In this document: piece after piece, positions 47,948-58,691 of the stretch
Layout of the letters: every line of letters begins with the position of its first letter
Position numbering within the stretch: the first letter of the stretch is position 1
NCBI GenBank assembly: GCA_024291935.2
Contig: CM044311.1
Location: 29,392,001 to 29,456,000, forward strand
DNA: 64,000 nt
Direction of reading: 5' to 3'
Source of the DNA: Okapia johnstoni
Lineage: Eukaryota; Chordata; Mammalia; Artiodactyla; Giraffidae
Notes under the pieces: model-generated
Told to the model about the DNA's origin: nothing
Database searches by the model: none
The model's input: only the letters and a program-made list of their open reading frames with translations
Translations under genes and position numbers: made by a program

Positions 47948-48718
47948 TTGGAGTATAGCTTATTAGATCTGATAGACAGAGTGCCTGATGAATTATGGAC
48001 GGAGGTTTGTGACATTGTACAGGAGACAGGGATCAAGACCATCCCCATGGAAAAGAAATGCAAAAAAGCAAAATGTCTGTCTGAGGAGGCCTTCCAAATA
48101 GCTGTGAAAAGGAGAGAAGCAAAAAGCAAAGGAGAAAAGGAAAGATATACCCATTGGAATGCAGAGTTCCAAAGAATCTATTTCTGCTTCATTGACTATG
48201 CCAAAGCCTTTAATTGTGTGGATCACAATAAACTGTGGAAAATCCTGAAAGAGATGGGAATACCAGACCACCTGACCTGTCTCTTGAGAAACCTGTATAC
48301 AGGTCAGGAAGCAACAGTTAGAACTGGACATGGAACAACAGACTGGTTCCAAAAAGGAAAAGGAGTACGTCAAGGCTGTATATTGTCACCCTGCTTATTT
48401 AACTTATATGCAGAGTACATCATGAGAAACGCTGAGCTGGAAGAAACACAAGCTGGAATCAAGATTGCTGGGAGAAATATCAATAACCTCAGATATGCAG
48501 ATGATACCAGCCTTATGGCAGAAAGTGAGGAAGAACTGAAGAGCCTGTTGATGAAAGTGAAAGAGGAGAGTGAAAAAGTTGGCTTAAAGCTCAATGTTCA
48601 GAAAACTAAGATCATGGCATCTGGTCCCATCACTTCATGGCAGATAGCTGGGGAAACAGTGGAAACAGTGCCAGACTTTATTTTTCTGGGCTCCAAAATC
48701 ACTGCAGATGGTGGCTGA
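47948..48718 (+). pseudogene. BovB ORF remnant joined in frame across a deletion, 256 codons
   Basis: The open frame begins at a TTG in the flanking L1, not at an authentic BovB start. Residues about 8-77 are the linker (RVPDELWTEVCDIVQE; KGEKERYTHWNAEFQRI). The frame then jumps directly to reverse transcriptase motif A (FIDYAKAF at 81-88), a [14 protein letters not shown] block (139-152) and YADD (183-186). It ends at a TGA in what should be ITADGDC-SHEIK. The endonuclease and the N-terminal reverse transcriptase blocks are missing, so no activity is expected. The in-frame junction is coincidental but preserves the open frame. Confidence 0.9.
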
Positions 48719-49279
48719 AGCCATGAAATTAAAAGGCGCTTACTCCTTGGAAGGAAGATTATGAACAACCTAGATAGCATAATGAAAAGCAGAGACATTA
48801 CTTTGCCTACAAAAGTCCATCTAGTCAAGGCTATGGTTTTTCCAGTAGTCATGTATGTATGTAAGAGTTGGACTGTAAAGAAAGCTGAGTGCCGAAGAAT
48901 TGATGCTTTTGAACTGTGGTGTCGGAGAAGACTCTTGAGAGTCTCTTGGACTGCAAGGAGATCCAACCAGTCCATCCTAAAGGAGATCAGTCCTGGGTGT
49001 TCATTGGAAGGACTGATGTTGAAGCTGAAACTCCAATACTTTGGCCACCTCATGTGAAGAGTTGACTCATTGGAAAAGACCTTAATGCTGGGAAAGATTG
49101 AGGGCAGAAGAAGAAGGGGAAGGGGACGACAGAGAATGAGATGGCTGGATGGCATCACTGATTCGATGGACATGAGTTTGAGTAAACTCTGGGAGTTGGT
49201 GATGGACAGGGAGGCCTGGCGTGCTGTGGTTCATGGGGTCGCAAAGAGTCAGACACGACTGAGCCACTGACCTGACTAA
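47960..49279 (+). mobile_element. BovB LINE, young copy with internal deletion, inserted in L1
   Basis: Sense BovB from TTAGATCTGATAGACAGAG to GACTGAGCCACTGACCTGAC. About 690 bp between the linker (NAEFQRI) and the first reverse transcriptase aspartate motif (YFCFIDYAKAF) are missing, judged from the neighbouring copy. Three open stretches remain (47,948-48,718; 48,761-49,057; 49,070-49,270). The end is GACACGACTGAG-like without TTCAG repeats. Confidence 0.95.
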
Positions 49280-49345
49280 TGGCTGATTAACAGTGTTGTG
49301 ATAGTTTCAGGTAAACAGTGAAAGGTTTCAGCTGCATGATACAGA

Positions 49346-49709
49346 GATTTAATGATCTGACTTTAAAGTGGGAGAGATTATCCTGAATTATCTGTGTGAG
49401 CAATGTAAGAACAAGGGATCGTATGAGAAGAAGACTGAAAGAAAGAGATGGAATATCTGAAGCAGAGGTTGGAGTGATCAATGCATTTTATATACAGAGG
49501 CTGGTGTTGGGATCCAAGAAATGAACTGACCTTCGGAATAACTCCAGGAAAAACAGCAACAGCAAAAATCACCGTCCTGAGAATGATTTTATTTTAGCCC
49601 AGTGAGACCCATTTTGGACTTTGGACCACCAGACCTTTAAGAAATTAAATTTGTGTTGTCATTTTAAGCCACTGAGTTTTTGGTTACAGCAGGAATAAGA
49701 AACTAGGAA
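49346..49709 (+). mobile_element. MaLR/ERVL-type LTR (MLT1/MST-like), 3' part
   Basis: Plus-strand landmarks in order: GGGAGAGATTATCCTGAATTATC, GAAGCAGAGGTTGGAGTGATC, TTTTAGCCCAGTGAGACCC, TTGGACCACCAGACC, TTAAATTTGTGTTGTCATTTTAAGCCACTGAG, TTACAGCAGGAATAAGAAAC. This is the opposite orientation to the LTR at 38.0 kb. No internal genes. Confidence 0.7.
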
Positions 49710-50869
49710 TCACACTTTTCTTCTTATTTATTTATTTATTTATTTTGCTCAAAATGGTGTACTGCCGAAGCTGAATTGAACTTGGCAAATATTATACACT
49801 AAGATTTTTCTAATAACAATTCCTGTGCCTCACTAGGAAAATTATTGTTTCCAGAATCCCAGTGCCTTGACCAAAAATGCATTTATTATTCTCTAGCACT
49901 TTTATTGAGAAATAGTCCTGATTTCTCATTTTTGGTTAAGTTTCATAAATAAGATTCTATTTGTGAGTGTAAATAAAACTTTAAGGCATTGCAGCAGCTA
50001 GAAGATAGGAATGGAAAGAGGATCATCCTCCTTCCTCATTCCATATCAAGACCTTCTAATCAGATTATAACTTTATGAACAGCTTGGTTTTGATGTGTTC
50101 ATTATAATTAATTAATTAATTATAATTTATAAATTATAATAAATTAATTTTAAATTATAATGTTATAATTTAGTGAATTATAAATAACTTTATCAGTTCA
50201 TATATTTCCCCCTGCATTAGAAGGGCATCCATTTTTATTTCTCTGCATTTCTTGAGATTGAAAAAGAAAATAGTCTTGTGAATAGTGAAGTTTACAAAAA
50301 GTTCTATGCTGTTAAATTTATTGTTTAGTAGGATAAATCTATTAAAATCAACATAAATATAACCTGTGGGGTAAATTCATCCCCTTTGATTTACCACTGA
50401 AGAGATTTGATGTTAAGTAGCTATTGCAAGGTCATTTACACAATTAATAACTCAGCATACCAGGCTTTTTAACTTTAATACTATTGTTTATAAAACTGCC
50501 TCTTCCTCAGAGTCATGGAAAATTATGAGCTAACACTAGCATGAAGAACAAAATATGTGTTTCACGTAGAATACAGAGCAAAACAAAGAATTGTTTTCTC
50601 TTTCCTTTTTCAAATCCGCATGAACAAAATGTTTTGTGGAGTTTCTCAAATGCCATTATGGCTACATATAACTTGAGAAATCAAATACTTAAGACTTTTA
50701 AACTCTAGAAATTCTAAATTATGGAAAGCAAGGGGCACACTGCATTGATTTTACAAATACTAATTTTTCCACTCATTGTAACTTGCCCTGAAGTAAAATA
50801 CTGTGTATTTGTCTTGTTTGGAGTTTGTTGTTAAGATAATGGAATGGCTGAAGATCTATAGCAATTCCA
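49710..50869. other. No gene; low-complexity AT tracts
   Basis: An (ATTT)n run lies at about 49,724-49,747, and an AT-only, partly palindromic tract (TTAATTAATTAA, ATTTATAAAT) at 50,102-50,190. Nothing coding. Confidence 0.55.
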
Positions 50870-50985
50870 ACACACACACACACACACACATATATATGCA
50901 CATAGACACATATATGTGTGTGTTATATATATGATATATATATGATTATTATATATAAAATATATAAACATATATGCCATATATG
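50870..50985. repeat. Compound (CA)n/(TA)n microsatellite
   Basis: (CA)n at 50,870-50,890 runs into mixed ATATATG/TGTGTG and (TA)n tracts to about 50,985. Confidence 0.93.
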
Positions 50986-51994
50986 TCATAGCTTTTCCAT
51001 GTGTTTTTCTTTTTAAGTTAGCTCTTTCTAGGAAAAAACAGCAAGCTATTTTTGTAGATAGTAAGTGTATACCTATCCAATAGTACAAAAATTATGCCTG
51101 CCTGTGTCTCCCTAAATAGATCTCTTATTTTGACAAGTATCTACTTCATCTTCACAAAATTTAATTTGAGTCAGTGAACTCTCATCCAGATGCTATGTCT
51201 TGGCCAGGAAATCTAGAATTGAGCTTCATAGAAAGGTGACTTCCACTACCTTTAAAAGACTCTGCCAGCCCTGGGTTACTTTTTGATGCCATGCCAATGG
51301 CGCAAGTATGACTCAGCTGAATCTGCTTCCAAAGTTGAACTCTTTATCTTTTTTCCTCTACTCAGTCTAACTTTTTTTTATAAAAGATATGTGCCAATTT
51401 TTCAAAAATCTCAATGCTTGCAGGTTATGGAATGATTTCTTTACTTTGAATATAGCTTCAAAAATGATCTACAAATGGATAAGACATGTATGTACTCTTG
51501 AGTGTGTATGTGTGTATGCATTTTACTGGACTAGTACTATTCATTGAATAAGATGAAGTAAATTTTGTAGTACAAGAAGAAATTTAGAACAATGAGTTAT
51601 CTGGTTTGGGAGATTTTGAAAAAGAGTCTGTGCCACTGGATTTTGCTACACCTTTGTGTTCAATCTAAATTTTACATCGTATGTATTTACTAAGCTACTG
51701 AAAACTGTAAAAATGACTGTTGTTAAGTTCTACACTGCCTTTTTAATTTTCTTAAAATTGACACCAAGGGAATACTTCCCTGTAGTCTCCATAAGATGAG
51801 ACTCAGACTTTTCTCATCTCCATATACCTTTCAACCAGAAGTTATTCTTGCTCCCTAATATGACTTCCAGGTTACTATTTTATCTGCCTCTTGCAAAGCA
51901 CACTCTTCCTTTGAAATGCAAATGCTTTGGAAATAGAAGTCATGCTCTTTTTGTATTGTTGACATCAGCAGACCTCTTGGTCACTCTTGTCCTT
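50986..51994. other. No gene or clear repeat seen
   Basis: AT-rich intronic sequence without supported exons. Confidence 0.5.
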
Positions 51995-52310
51995 TATGTA
52001 AGGCTTTAGGTCCTCACTGAAATCTTCAGCCAAAGCATCTTGTCATTTTTAGTGACTTCAACATCTGCAAGGAAGGACCATTGAAATCTTGTTTTCTCTG
52101 TTTCTTGATGTCCTTACCTTCATTGCTTTTTTTCATTTCCATTTCAATTACCCCTCTCATGATCAAATCTGAGATCATTCCAGGTGTAACATTCTGGTTG
52201 TTGAGTCTGGCCCAGACCTTTCCTCTGAGAGGGCATGCCTCTCTTGACAATTGCACATGAATAATTCGAGAGAAACATGTCCTAGTAAATGTCACCACCA
52301 ACCATTCAGA
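51995..52310 (+). mobile_element. Possible L2 ORF remnant
   Basis: In one plus-strand reading the text near 52,045-52,125 gives a diverged FSDFNIC...LMSLPSL, resembling the L2 endonuclease GDFNIH...FLDFL segment. It lies upstream of, and in the same orientation as, the clear L2 at 52,735. Very diverged. Confidence 0.42.
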
Positions 52311-52466
52311 TAATTAAGTCATGAGCTTATGGGTCATTTTTGTGGCCTCCTCCTTTATTCCTATGATACTCAATCCAACATTCATTAAAAATATTTTGGT
52401 TCCAAATATATCTAGAGTTTTTTCTACTTGATTTGTTTCCAGTCTAGCCAGATCCAGATATTTTTA

Positions 52467-52672
52467 TTGTTGTTGTTTAGTAACTAAGTCGCTTCTGATT
52501 CTTTGTGACCCTATGGACTGTAGCCCATCAGGCTCCTCTGTCCATGGAATTTCCCGGGCAGGAATACTAGAGGATTGCCATTTCCTTCTCCAAGGGATCT
52601 TCCTGACCAGGGATCAAATGTGTGTCTCTTGCATTGCAGGCAGATTCTTTACTGCCGAGCCACTGGAGAAGC
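52467..52672 (-). mobile_element. Bov-tA SINE
   Basis: Antisense, GTTTAGTAACTAAGTCGC to CGAGCCACTGGAGAAGC. Flanks CCAGATATTTTT (52,454-52,465) and CCAGATCTTTTC (52,673-52,684) are a candidate 12-bp duplication with two differences. It lies within an L2-derived stretch. Confidence 0.93.
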
Positions 52673-52734
52673 CCAGATCTTTTCTACCTACTCCGTTATC
52701 CTAGCCTCACCATTAGTCTACTTAATTTCACATT

Positions 52735-53296
52735 AACTCCCTGTACTACGTAGAAACCAGAGTGATCTCTTAAAATGTCTATCCGTTCATACCTCTCCCT
52801 ACTTTTTCAGTGTATTTGTACTAAAGCCTACATTCTCTGCCATTAAAAATAAAGCCTCTCTAATCTCACATCATATCTTTTAGTTATGTCTCATCAATCT
52901 TTCTTTGTGCTTCACTCCAATCAAAAAAGATTCATATACTCCATTCCTTCTTTACATATCAAGATTCTCCTCATATTGGGATGCTGAGATATTCTGTTTT
53001 TTTCTTCCTGAAAGACTTTCCCACTCTTTTATTTTCACGTCTAAATATTGTTACCTGAAAGAAGTGTTTAAAGAAAACTATCTGATGTTCCCCCAACACC
53101 CTTGTTAGCTTTTCAGTTCTTTGATTTTTCATGTGCATATATCCAGCAATGATTTCTTCTGTTTGCTTAATTTGATTTCTGCCCCTGACTTCCTCTCTAG
53201 AATTCAAGCCCTAAAAGCCCAGAGACCCTGGCTTTCTTATTTGCTATTGTAGTTCAGTAACTTGTATAATATCTGATACATATTTGTTGAGTGGAT
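52735..53296 (+). mobile_element. L2 LINE 3' end
   Basis: Sense order: AACCAGAGTGATCTCTTAAAATG, CATACCTCTCCCTACTTTTTCAG, TGCTTCACTCCAATC, CCTGAAAGACTTTCCC, AGAATTCAAGCCCTAAAAGCCCAGAGACCC, and the terminal ATACATATTTGTTGAGTGGAT. Diverged but nearly continuous for over 500 bp. Confidence 0.85.
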
Positions 53297-53527
53297 TAGC
53301 TAGATCCAGTGGGGTCCACAGCCTACCACTTCCTATAGTTTCCAAAGCTGAAAGGCTTCTCACCATATCTTAATGAGAGATGTGGGTCAGGAAATCTGGG
53401 CTAGGAATAATTCTTCTTTAAGTCATTTGAGAGGATATCAGGACACCCAGGAATGATTTTATTCTGCTTCAGTAATTCCACAGAGGTTAGGAAGATGAAT
53501 CATTCTTCCTATCCAGAGAGATTTTAG

Positions 53528-53738
53528 GTTCCTAGTGGCTCAGATGGTAAAGAATCTGCCTGCAATGCAGGAGACCCAGGTTTGATCCCTGGGGCAGGAA
53601 GGTCCTCTGGAGATGGGAATAGCAACCCTCCCTGGTATTCTTGCCTAGGAAATCCCATGGACAGAGGAACCTGGCAGTCTACAGTCCATGGGATTGCATA
53701 GAGTCAGATACCACTGAGAGACTGAGCATGCACGCACA
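53528..53738 (+). mobile_element. Bov-tA SINE, full length
   Basis: TTCCTAGTGGCTCAGATGG head with B-box-like AGGTTTGATCCC, through to CACTGAGAGACTGAGC. The last ruminant-specific insertion before the coding exon. Confidence 0.95.
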
Positions 53739-55528
53739 TGACTCGCTTGGACTCTCAAATGTTAGGGTGATTACTGCTAAACTTGTTTTACGTCTTTTCC
53801 TCATACTCAATATTTCACTGAAAAGTCAGTCTTTAAGATTAGAAAAAAACTGTAGATTTCTATGAAATCTATTTCTCCCTTATTTTAAAGTATTATGGTA
53901 TAAACTAGTTATTTCCAATTTTATGATTAAAAATAACCACTTGGAGGATTTATTACAGTGCATATTCCAAGAGCTTACCTCTTGGGTTCTGATTCAGCAT
54001 TTCCACAGTGATGCCTATGCATGTACATTTTAGCAGCATCCTGGATTATTCTGAAGCAGAGTGCTCATGAACCGCAGGACAGAATTGCGTGCTATGTTAC
54101 ATTTTGATACGTCTGATTTTTCATAATGCCAATTGGAAAGTGATTTATCTGTTTCCCTTGAACCAATGACTTAGTAGAACTTTCATGCTTTATAGATTAC
54201 AGGAATTTTAGAGATATTTTTATTTGTCACATATCATGGAGACTGAATCTTAAAGAGATTAATTAATTTGTCGAAGATATTAAAACGGGTCAGCAACCCA
54301 GTGTCTTTTCATTGTCTGGACTCTTTATTCTAAAGCATGGTGACCTAGAGTAATATTTTCAGCTCCCAAGTTTTATCCTATTGAAAAATATAAACATATC
54401 CATGGACTGTATCTGTATATATATAATTTATATAAATTGTATTACTTATTGGGCCTTTAGAAGACCTTGCCACTATTGAATGCCAGGTGTTGTTTGGATG
54501 GAGATAACTTATACTTTTGAGAATTTACTAAGGTCAAATAGACTTCTTTTAAAAATGACTCCATGGCATTTAGACGAAGGACAATGTCAAAGTGAGGTTT
54601 CAATATATGTCTTACTCTAAGTTATTACTGAATGTAAGTCATGTGCTGGCTTCTAATGAAAATTTCCCATTGAAAAAAAATCAATGTTAATAACTGGAAC
54701 TCGAGATTTGTAATGGGCTCTGCTGTTTTTCTGGCTTAGATTGTGTTCCAATAATATGCTGAGAAGAACTGATGGCCTATGAGCCATGGTCACTTCCTGA
54801 TCCCATTTGATTCTTTGGGCTTTAGTTTTAAAAGGGTGACCAGAGAGGTTGCTTTATAACAGAGAAGTTGAGCAAAAAGAGCATCAGCCTGTAGGCTCAT
54901 TGGCTCATCTCAGTGCTCACTGAATTGCTTCAATAAAGAAATCTATTGCCAGGATGGGGGCTTGCAAGGAAACCTTTTTTTCCAACCTTTTTTCTTTAAG
55001 GGAGTTGGTGAAAAATTATTCTAGAATTATAATAGAAAAATTATTCTATTCAGCTTCTAGAATATATATATCATAATGAAGCAGCAAATCTGAAGGCATT
55101 ACCTGTCTGGTTACAGAAAGAGATACGTATGCATAAAACTGAGACTGGTTGGTTGGGTCTGCTGGCTAGGGAGGAAGAAAATATCAAAAAGATCCACATA
55201 AGAAGTAGAATGACTGCAGAGGGCATACATATAATAATATTTAGTAGTTAGATGCAGATATAAACCAAAGTGCTAACAAAAGTGGCCCTAATGCCTAGAT
55301 GCTTCCACTTGAGTTGATTTTACGTGTTCTACAGCCGAACAGTCTTATTAACTCAAGTCCCTCCTTCCTAGTGAGCACCTCTAGATCTGAAAGCAAGCCT
55401 CAGACTAGGTGATATGAGTGTGTGCTCCATTGGAAACAGCACAATCTGGAGACAGTCTGTGGAGCAATAGCACTCCATGACACTGTCTCCTAATGCTGTT
55501 TGCTACAAATCCTTGCATATCCAAACTG
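53739..55528. other. No gene; possible old MIR at 54,185-54,325
   Basis: AT-rich intronic sequence. A weak antisense MIR-like order (GGAGACTGAATCTTAAAGAGATTAATTAATTTG) lies around 54,235-54,275. No exon supported. Confidence 0.42.
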
Positions 55529-55594
55529 TTGGGTTAGCCACAAAGTTCATGTGGGTTTTTCCATAACATCTTATGGAACTTTGTGGCCAACCCA
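55529..55594. mobile_element. Mariner-derived miniature inverted-repeat element
   Basis: TTGGGTTAGCCACAAAGTTC and its counterpart GAACTTTGTGGCCAACCCA form a near-perfect hairpin around TTTTTCCATAACATCTTATGG. Same family as 8,381-8,459 but with a better preserved centre. Confidence 0.9.
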
Positions 55595-56477
55595 GTAATT
55601 TTGCTATTATGTGTGATAAGATATAATACACTATACATTCTTAAGATCTATTTTCTTTTCTTTGGTGACCTTCAGTGGTAATAGAGCAAGATGAGAACTG
55701 TTACTGAGTGAAGGTGTATTTATATAGTCATACCGACCTGAAGTCCTAAACTCTGCTTCTCTGCTTACTGAATCCCACATTTGTTTAATGGCCATAAAAG
55801 CATAATGGATCCAGCTATTCATGTTTTAGGACTTAGTCACATCCTTAAAGAATAACAGTTACAAGGGAAAGTTCATAAAATAAAGTAGCTACTTTTCAGT
55901 TAGTTATTATTCACGGGCATGAAAGGATGTTCCGTAAAAGATTGAGAAGTCCATTGCATGTTTTATGGTATATGATAGCTTTATTTTCTGGCTTATCAGG
56001 CATATCTCTTTTCTAGTTACTTGTTTTTCTCTGAAAAGAATTAAAAAGATGGATTGGTTTGATCCTATGTGAGCACAGTTGTTAATTAATATAAAAGTTT
56101 CTTAGAAAGTTATGATTTATCATATTTATAGAACAAGAACAGCATATAGATAATATATCATAGAAACTTGGCATTTATAATATATTAGTTTTCTATAAAC
56201 ATCAAATTGGAGAGGAAGGTTACATTTTCTTTTGATTATAATAACAATTTGAAAGCCATCTGTTCTTGAAAAGTTTTACTAAAATATATAATGTAACTGG
56301 TGTTTTATATGCCAATCCTTCTTGAGGAGTATTTTAAGATTTTTCACATGCTGCTTCAATTCTGTGTAGAATAAATGATGATTTAAATGTGAATTTTGAC
56401 ATTATTGCTACCAGATAAAAATTATTACATGATGATTAGAAGCAGATAAAGAACTATCAAATGGTGGTTATAAGTCT
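55595..56477. other. No gene or clear repeat seen
   Basis: AT-rich intronic sequence. The 63-codon minus frame at 55,631-55,822 is unsupported. Confidence 0.5.
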
Positions 56478-56560
56478 TTGTGTGTTTGCACGTGTGCACA
56501 TGTGTGTGTGTGTATATATATACACATACATATATATATATATAGAGAGAGAGAGAGATG
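56478..56560. repeat. Compound (TG)n/(TA)n/(GA)n microsatellite
   Basis: GTGTGTTTGCACGTGTGCAC, then TG, TATA and finally GAGAGA runs, 83 bp in all. Confidence 0.93.
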
Positions 56561-56974
56561 CTTTCTCTCTAGATTGATACCACTAAGATTGGTTTTTGAT
56601 AATAACCTCTTACTCTGATCCTTGCCTCCTAAACAAATAATCAGGCATCACCACTGCTCTTTTGCAATATTATTCATCTCATTCTTCAGTGTAAGATTAC
56701 TAGTAATGCTAAGGTGTATTGGGAAGGTGTTGAGATTTGCTCTGGGCACCCCACATTGCTCTGGAAAGGACTGATGCTTTTTTCTTTAACTGTGATAGCT
56801 CAATTGTCTTGTGTTTTAATGATTTCCAATTTGAAGGTGTATATTTGGGATAAGTACACAAGATTATATTTGTAAGCTATTTCCTTTTCTTCTTCTCAGC
56901 ATCCTCTTTAGAATGATTACTGGACCCTAGTTGGGAGATCTAGAAGTAAATTCCTGCATAGTGATCACTAGTTC

Positions 56975-57170
56975 AGAGCATAGGTTCTAAAGTCATCCTG
57001 TTTTGGCTCAAGTCACAATAGCTACTAATCACATGACTTGGGAATTGTGTAGCTTTTCTCTAAACTTTTATTTTCTTAGATATTAAATGGCAATTGAAAT
57101 ATTTTTTATTTCATAGAATTTATGTGAGAATGAAAAGGGACTAGGGTTGCAAGGCAATTAGAGTAGTAAC
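56975..57170 (+). mobile_element. MIR SINE
   Basis: Sense order: AGAGCATAGGTTCTAAAGTCATCC, TTTTGGCTCAAGTCAC, CATGACTTGGGAATTGTG, TAAACTTTTATTTTCTTAGATATTAAATGG. Diverged full core. Confidence 0.72.
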
Positions 57171-57264
57171 AAAATCTGGGAAAATAATTTTCAAAAAATA
57201 TTTCTTAGTGCTGAGACTGTTATCACAATCATCATTCTCTTGTTACATGTGGATTTGGAAATGT

Positions 57265-57360
57265 CATCCCAACCTTCTTGGCCTGTTTATTTCAAATGAG
57301 GAGGATGGATTAGTTGGTTCTAAATTTCCCTCTAGCTTTGACACTATGAGTCTAAAATAA
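57265..57360 (+). mobile_element. Possible MIR-related fragment
   Basis: CAAATGAGGAGGATGGATTAGTTGG, then CCTCTAGCTTTGACACTATGAGTCTA, resembles the 3' part of MIR-type elements. Confidence 0.5.
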
Positions 57361-58569
57361 AGTAATGCAAAGTGAATAATTAAATCCTTTTTCTTAATGT
57401 ATAAAAAAGGAAAAAGAAAAAGCTCTGGATGCCTAGATTCCCTTCCAAGTTTACTAGAATTATGATTATATAGCATTTTGAATATAGAGTTTATTCAGGA
57501 AATCATTAAGTTCACTTCATATTTTGTTAACTGTGGAACTTAATGGTAGTCTTAAGATTCTTCTTAAGGACTGTATAGCTTTTAAAATTGAAATTTCTTA
57601 ATTTTAGAAGGTATTTATCATTCTTATGGCTTATTATGTAACATATGTAAACATGTATAATCATTACAATTATATTTATGTATGTTTATATATAAAAGGT
57701 ACATCATCGAACCTATCAATTTGAAGCTTGCTATTTTTGTTTAAGTTTTTATTTTTGACATTTATCCATTTTGGTAGAAGTGACCATTGATCCATTTTGG
57801 TAAAAGTGACAACTCTATTCATCTTAGCTACTGTATATGATTCAGCTATATGAACATATAATATCCCTTTGAGTACTTAAGCATTTTTAGCACTAAAAAC
57901 AGTGTCAAAATGAACACTCCAGTGTGTTTTATTATTATATGTATATGTTTATGACTTTCAGTGGTGTGTGTATCTGGAACTGGAATTGAAAATGTTTTGT
58001 GGTTTCCGCAATTAATTTTACTCTCAATTTTAAGCACACAGTATTAGTTTTGTGTACATGATGAATCTCTTTATGCCATTAAATTTGCTGACTACAGTAT
58101 CAGTTTACTCTGAAGTTCAGAGATATGATATATGCAACATTTACATAAATGCATTGAAAAGTCATATTTGTATATGTTCATAGAAATGGTACAGTGTTGT
58201 AATGCATCAATTTACTTAAATAACTACTTATAAATAGTGTCCAAGTACAATTTTTTGCTTGACTGTACTCAAGTAGTTATTTTGGAAGTCCTTTGTAAGC
58301 ATTCATAGGTTTAATGGCCTATTTTGCAAACTGACAGTGAAAAATTTTCAGGTGAGTATTGAGAATATGAGGTTCAAGATGAATGAGGTTTCATATTGAT
58401 CATCATAGTGAGAACACAAAATAGAAGCATGATTTTCAAATTATCTCCTTGTAAGCAGGATGATTTGTAAATACACAGTGCATATTAGATATGGAATGAG
58501 AATGATAATACATTTCTCTAAGGTTGTAATTTATTATACTTTTCATTACCCATGCCTCTCAATATGCAG
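57361..58569. other. Intronic sequence upstream of the coding exon
   Basis: AT-rich, repeat-poor sequence leading to the acceptor. The last 30 bases are pyrimidine-enriched (TTTTCATTACCCATGCCTCT) and end CAATATGCAG at 58,569, a good 3' splice site. Confidence 0.55.
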
Positions 58570-58582
58570 AATTTAAAATGCA
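58570..58582 (+). other. 5' untranslated part of exon 2, with an upstream ATG
   Basis: Thirteen bases between the acceptor and the chosen start. They contain an ATG at 58,578 in another frame that runs to a TGA at 58,641-58,643, overlapping the main frame. With A at -3 it could capture some ribosomes and damp translation. Confidence 0.6.
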
Positions 58583-58691
58583 ATGGCCAGAAGACAGGGA
58601 AGTGTCACTAGAAGAATGTGGACATGGACTCCAGGACTGCTGATAATGACTGTGATCCTTTGGAGTCAGCAGGGGAATGGACAAGGCCAAG
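58583..58691 (+). CDS. First coding exon of an unrecognised secreted/membrane protein gene (partial)
   Basis: The exon has consensus borders: CAG acceptor at 58,567-58,569 and AAG|GTAGGT donor at 58,691/58,692. It encodes 36 complete codons plus one base (phase 1). The start at 58,583 has G at -3 and G at +4. The N-terminus is basic (R3, R4, R10, R11), followed by a hydrophobic stretch, roughly residues 18-27 (GLLIMTVILW), then polar SQQGNGQGQ. That is the layout of a signal peptide with cleavage probably near residues 28-34. An internal ATG at 58,616 (M12) would give a shorter, more typical signal peptide and is an alternative start. A phase-1 intron just after the signal peptide is common in extracellular protein genes. 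I do not recognise the gene. The rest lies beyond the window, and the promoter is probably the GC-rich block near 32 kb. Confidence 0.78.

Larger units (their letters stand above)
47905..49345 (-). mobile_element. L1 3' UTR fragment interrupted by BovB
   Basis: Left part 47,905-47,959 is a T-rich tail complement plus TTGTATTGGAGTATAGCT. Right part about 49,280-49,345 is GGCTGATTAACAGTGTTGTGATAGTTTC. Joined across the BovB at 47,960-49,279, they follow the L1 3' UTR complement in order (GAGTATAGCTGATTAACA-like). The L1 was therefore present before BovB landed. Confidence 0.85.
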
